Made by a program: the position numbers and the translations under genes. Shown in pieces: positions 61,112 through 64,000 of a stretch of 64,000 nucleotides of DNA; position 1 is the first letter of the stretch, and every line of letters begins with the position of its first letter. Below the pieces are notes generated by a model. That model was not told the DNA's origin. It searched no databases and saw only the letters and a list, made by a program, of their open reading frames with translations. Source of the DNA: Rhizobiales bacterium Y(2018) (GTDB lineage Bacteria; Pseudomonadota; Alphaproteobacteria; Rhizobiales; Aestuariivirgaceae); NCBI GenBank assembly GCA_005502925.1, contig SCPD01000001.1:930001-994000 (forward strand), in the 5' to 3' direction.

Positions 61112-62101
61112 ATGACGGGGCGCGGCTTTTCACGGCGTAAAGTCCTGGCTCCCGGCGGCGCTCTTGCGATGCTGTCGGGCGGCATAAGTGGAACGGCAAG
61201 TGCTGAAGACGCCGGCTGGCGCATGCCCGATGAAGGCGCCCCCATGCCGCCACCTGGATGGCTTTCGGTCCGAGCGCCGGTATCTGGGGCAAGGAGCTGC
61301 TGCCGGCGGTCCGGGACAATCTGGCGCTCATCGCCAAGGCCATCGCAGCGCATGAGCCGGTGAAGATGCTGGTCCGAGAAAAGGATCATGACATCGCGGC
61401 GCGCTTATGCGGCCCGACCGCCAGCCTGGTGACGCAGCCGGCCGATGATCTGTGGATGCGCGATACGGGGTCGGTCTTCGTCCGCAACGCCTCCCCTTGC
61501 GACGCAGCTGGTGCTCGAAGGCGGCGGCATCGAAGTGGATGGCGAAGGAACCGCCATCATCACCGAAAGCTGCGTGCTCAATGCCAACCGCAATCCGGGT
61601 GTCAGCAAAGCGCAATGCGAAGCGGAGCCGCATCGCCTGCTCGGTCTTGAGAAGATCATCTGGCTACCGGGCATCGCCGGCAAGGACATCACCGACGGGC
61701 ATACCGATTTCTATGCCCGCTTCGCGAGTCCCGGCGTGGTGGCTGCCGGATTGGATACCGATCCCAACTCCTATGATCACGCCGTCACCAAGCGGCATCT
61801 CGAAATTCTGAAGACAGCCACCGACGCCAAGGGGCAGAAACTGCGGATCGTGGTGATGGAAGGACCGTCGACGATCCGCGGCGCCTATGAGAACAAGGAA
61901 TTCGCCGCCGGCTATATCAATTTCTATGTGTGCAACGGCGCCGTCATCGCGCCGGAATTCGGCGACCGCAAGTCCGACCGCAACAGCCGGGACATCTTGA
62001 AAGACCTGTTTCCGAACCGCGAGATCATCCAGCTCGATATCGACGGGATCGCCGCCGGCGGTGGCGGCATTCACTGCACGACGCAGCAGCAACCCGTCTG
62101 A
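61112..62101 (+). pseudogene. Agmatine deiminase/peptidyl-arginine deiminase-type gene, broken
   Basis: The sequence matches an agmatine-deiminase family protein with a Tat signal (FSRRKVLAPGGALAML), in three frames. Frame 1 (61112 to about 61240) ends in a CCCCC run. The next segment (WMAFGPSAGIWGKE to WMRDTGSVFV, with catalytic Asp) is in another frame. After about 61492 a deletion of about 90 bp plus a frame change leads to PLATQLVLEGGGIEVDGEG, DGHTD (His) and GGGGIHCTTQQQP (Cys). The start ATG 61112 has AGGAG. Catalytic residues remain but the reading frame does not. The C-run shift could be a sequencing error; the deletion is harder to dismiss. Confidence 0.85.
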
Positions 62102-62116
62102 GCCTTCGATGCGGCT

Positions 62117-62404
62117 TCAATTCCAGCGCTCACCGGAAACGATGACGAGGATGATGAACAGCGCATAGAGGAGTCCCGCCGCGGCCGCCGGGATGACCAT
62201 CAGCAAAGCGAGGACCGCATGTCCCTTGCCGCGCAAAAAGACGCTCCCGGCCAGGATGATAAAGCCCGCCGCGAGTATACCGAGCCACAGGCCGATATTG
62301 AAGGATGACACCGAGCCGTCCGCGAGACCGGCGAAGAAGAACAGAAGCACAATGGCGGCGATCGCCGCGTTTACGGACCATAAAATCCAGAATATCGCGC
62401 GCAC
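62117..62404 (-). CDS. Small three-helix membrane protein
   Basis: The protein has 95 residues with three hydrophobic segments (FWILWSVNAAIAAIVLLFFFAG, NIGLWLGILAAGFIILAGSVF and AVLALLMVIPAAAAGLLYALF). The start is GTG 62404 with GGGGA upstream. It lies 15 bp past the broken deiminase gene, convergent. No family is recognised; similar small proteins are often annotated as osmoprotectant-transporter-like. Confidence 0.65.
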   Translation of the reverse strand: MRAIFWILWSVNAAIAAIVLLFFFAGLADGSVSSFNIGLWLGILAAGFIILAGSVFLRGKGHAVLALLMVIPAAAAGLLYALFIILVIVSGERWN

Positions 62405-62486
62405 GCTAAGTCCCCAACCCTCACCGTGGATTTCCTGGCCACCAGGATATCCGATGGCAGCATTCTGGAGACCAAGGCGGGGTTGA

Positions 62487-62810
<324 letters not shown>

Positions 62811-62843
62811 CAGCGCAGCTGAATAAGCGCTCTCACTTCGTCC

Positions 62844-64000
62844 TCACCCGTCAGGAGATGCGTTTTCACTCCGTCCGGTTTTGGCAAACCACAAGATGAC
62901 CGCGCCGATCACCGCCGAGATGATCGAGGCGGCGAAGACGGCGATCTTGGCGGCGGCAAAGTCACCCGGATCGAGAAAGGCCTGGCCGGCGATGAAGAGC
63001 GACATGGTGAAGCCGATGCCGGCAAGGCAGCCGGCGCCCAGGAGCTGGACCCAGGAATATTCGGCGGGCTTCACCGCGATGCCGAGTCGCACCGCGAGCG
63101 CGGTGGCGGCCAGCATGCCCAAAGGTTTGCCGGCGACGAGGCCTGCGATGATGGCGGCAACCAGCATCTCGCGGCCGCTCAGGACATCGGCGCTGAGCAC
63201 CACGCCGGCATTGGCGAGCGCGAACAGCGGCAGCACCAGATAGCTCGACCGCGCGCCGGCATGGCGCAGCAGGCGGTCGGCCGGCGATTCGAGACGGTCA
63301 TGGATCGCATCGAGCGCCCGCATGGCCGGCAGTGACGGGCCGTGGCGCAGCACTTCGCCGCTATGGGCGGCCTCGGCGGTGATGATGGTGTTGGCCTGCA
63401 CCATGAGCGCGGTCAGATTGGCGGGCTGGCGCGTCGGGATGAACAGCGCCAGGACGACACCCGCCAGCGTGGCATGAAGTCCGCCGGCATAGACGCAGGC
63501 CCAGAGTGCCACGCCTAAGAACACATAGGGCGTGACGCGATAGATATGGGCACGGTTGAGAGCGGCGAGCGCGGCGGTCAGAATGAGGCCCGCACCAAGA
63601 TAGTAAAAGTTCAGCTCGCCCGAATAGAAGAGCGCGACGACGATGATGGCGCCGATATCATCGACGATGGCGGCAGCGGTAAGGAAGATGCGCAGCTCAA
63701 CCGGCACACGCGCGCCCATCATTACGATGATGGCGATGGCGAAAGCGGTGTCGGTCGCCATCGGCACGCCCCAGCCATGTGCCCAGGGACCGGAGGGAAG
63801 GACCGCCAGATAAAAAAGCGCTGGGAACACCATTCCGCCGATGGCGCCGGCAATGGGCAGCGCCGCCGAACGCCGGCTGGCGAGATGGCCGACGGTGAAT
63901 TCGCGTTTGATCTCGAGTCCCACCACCAGGAAGAAGATGGTGAGCAGCCCGTCATTGACCCAATGCTGCAGCGACATGCGGAACGCGCTGTCGCCCAGCG
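62844..64000 (-). CDS. nhaA: Na+/H+ antiporter NhaA (5' end outside window)
   Basis: The reading frame runs off the window end; the visible 385 codons cover most of the protein. NhaA blocks are clear: [46 protein letters not shown] and [19 protein letters not shown], where the two Asp of AIVDDIGA are the ion-binding pair. It expels Na+ in exchange for protons at alkaline pH. At the cut end [12 protein letters not shown] continues upstream, so the real start lies outside the window. Orphan antitoxin downstream is convergent. Confidence 0.96.
   Translation of the reverse strand, partial: LGDSAFRMSLQHWVNDGLLTIFFLVVGLEIKREFTVGHLASRRSAALPIAGAIGGMVFPALFYLAVLPSGPWAHGWGVPMATDTAFAIAIIVMMGARVPVELRIFLTAAAIVDDIGAIIVVALFYSGELNFYYLGAGLILTAALAALNRAHIYRVTPYVFLGVALWACVYAGGLHATLAGVVLALFIPTRQPANLTALMVQANTIITAEAAHSGEVLRHGPSLPAMRALDAIHDRLESPADRLLRHAGARSSYLVLPLFALANAGVVLSADVLSGREMLVAAIIAGLVAGKPLGMLAATALAVRLGIAVKPAEYSWVQLLGAGCLAGIGFTMSLFIAGQAFLDPGDFAAAKIAVFAASIISAVIGAVILWFAKTGRSENASPDG

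Noticed and set aside
62811-62843. Toxin partner for the Phd-type antitoxin
   Set aside because: The gap is only 33 bp and the opposite strand is the end of nhaA; no toxin reading frame fits.

Overview
The window is a GC-rich (by eye well over 60% G+C), densely packed chromosomal segment of an alphaproteobacterium, most likely a member of the Hyphomicrobiales (Rhizobiales). The grounds are an Fnr/FixK-type regulator beside a TTGAT-N4-GTCAA box, an OhrR/Ohr pair with alphaproteobacterial-style operators, many Tat-exported flavoproteins, and four families of GC-rich palindromic intergenic repeats of the kind common in rhizobial relatives. The taxonomic call is an inference. About 60 protein genes can be supported; no rRNA, tRNA, CRISPR array, IS element or prophage was seen.

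Layout. 1-9646: a Tat-exported FAD oxidoreductase (cut by the window edge) preceded by a Cys-rich 29-codon ORF and divergent from a membrane LytTR regulator; an Fnr-type regulator and hemerythrin; a LysR regulator with an MFS pump; a three-gene overlapping operon around an HTTM-like membrane protein; and a secreted Gly-Gly-Asn repeat protein. 9775-16030: an HxlR regulator with a divergent dehydrogenase; a DUF899/SRPBCC operon; and a TPR-HTH regulator followed by a tandemly duplicated beta-propeller gene. 16189-21621: msrB-msrA, a flavin monooxygenase, and a TetR regulator divergent from two saccharopine-dehydrogenase-like genes.

21622-23450 is an AT-rich insert carrying one gene, a nucleoside-phosphorylase domain fused to a GHKL ATPase domain. 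This is the best candidate in the window for an undescribed (possibly immune) system. It is followed by two paralogous genes of unknown function, each preceded by a similar 27-codon leader ORF.

26964-35844 is an iron-chelate uptake locus: SIP reductase, LLM flavin monooxygenase, divergent IclR, TonB receptor, and FecCDE-type ABC transporter with its binding protein. 36092-41389 holds YjbR, DUF1993, RecQ, OhrR/Ohr and a lytic transglycosylase.

41489-58142 is a catabolic island. It has a TetR regulator, a ribose-type ABC importer, a GMC oxidoreductase, two aldo/keto reductases, a CoA-transferase, an enoyl-CoA hydratase, MaoC, an acyl-CoA dehydrogenase, an SDR, a DUF993 protein and a TIM-barrel isomerase. 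A shared operator, TAACYA-NN-TRGTTA, occurs at every divergent promoter in it, so the island looks like a single TetR regulon for import and CoA-dependent breakdown of an unidentified sugar-like compound. 58153-64000: a DUF1254 protein, an NDH-2-like flavoprotein, a broken Tat-type agmatine deiminase, an orphan antitoxin, and NhaA running off the end.
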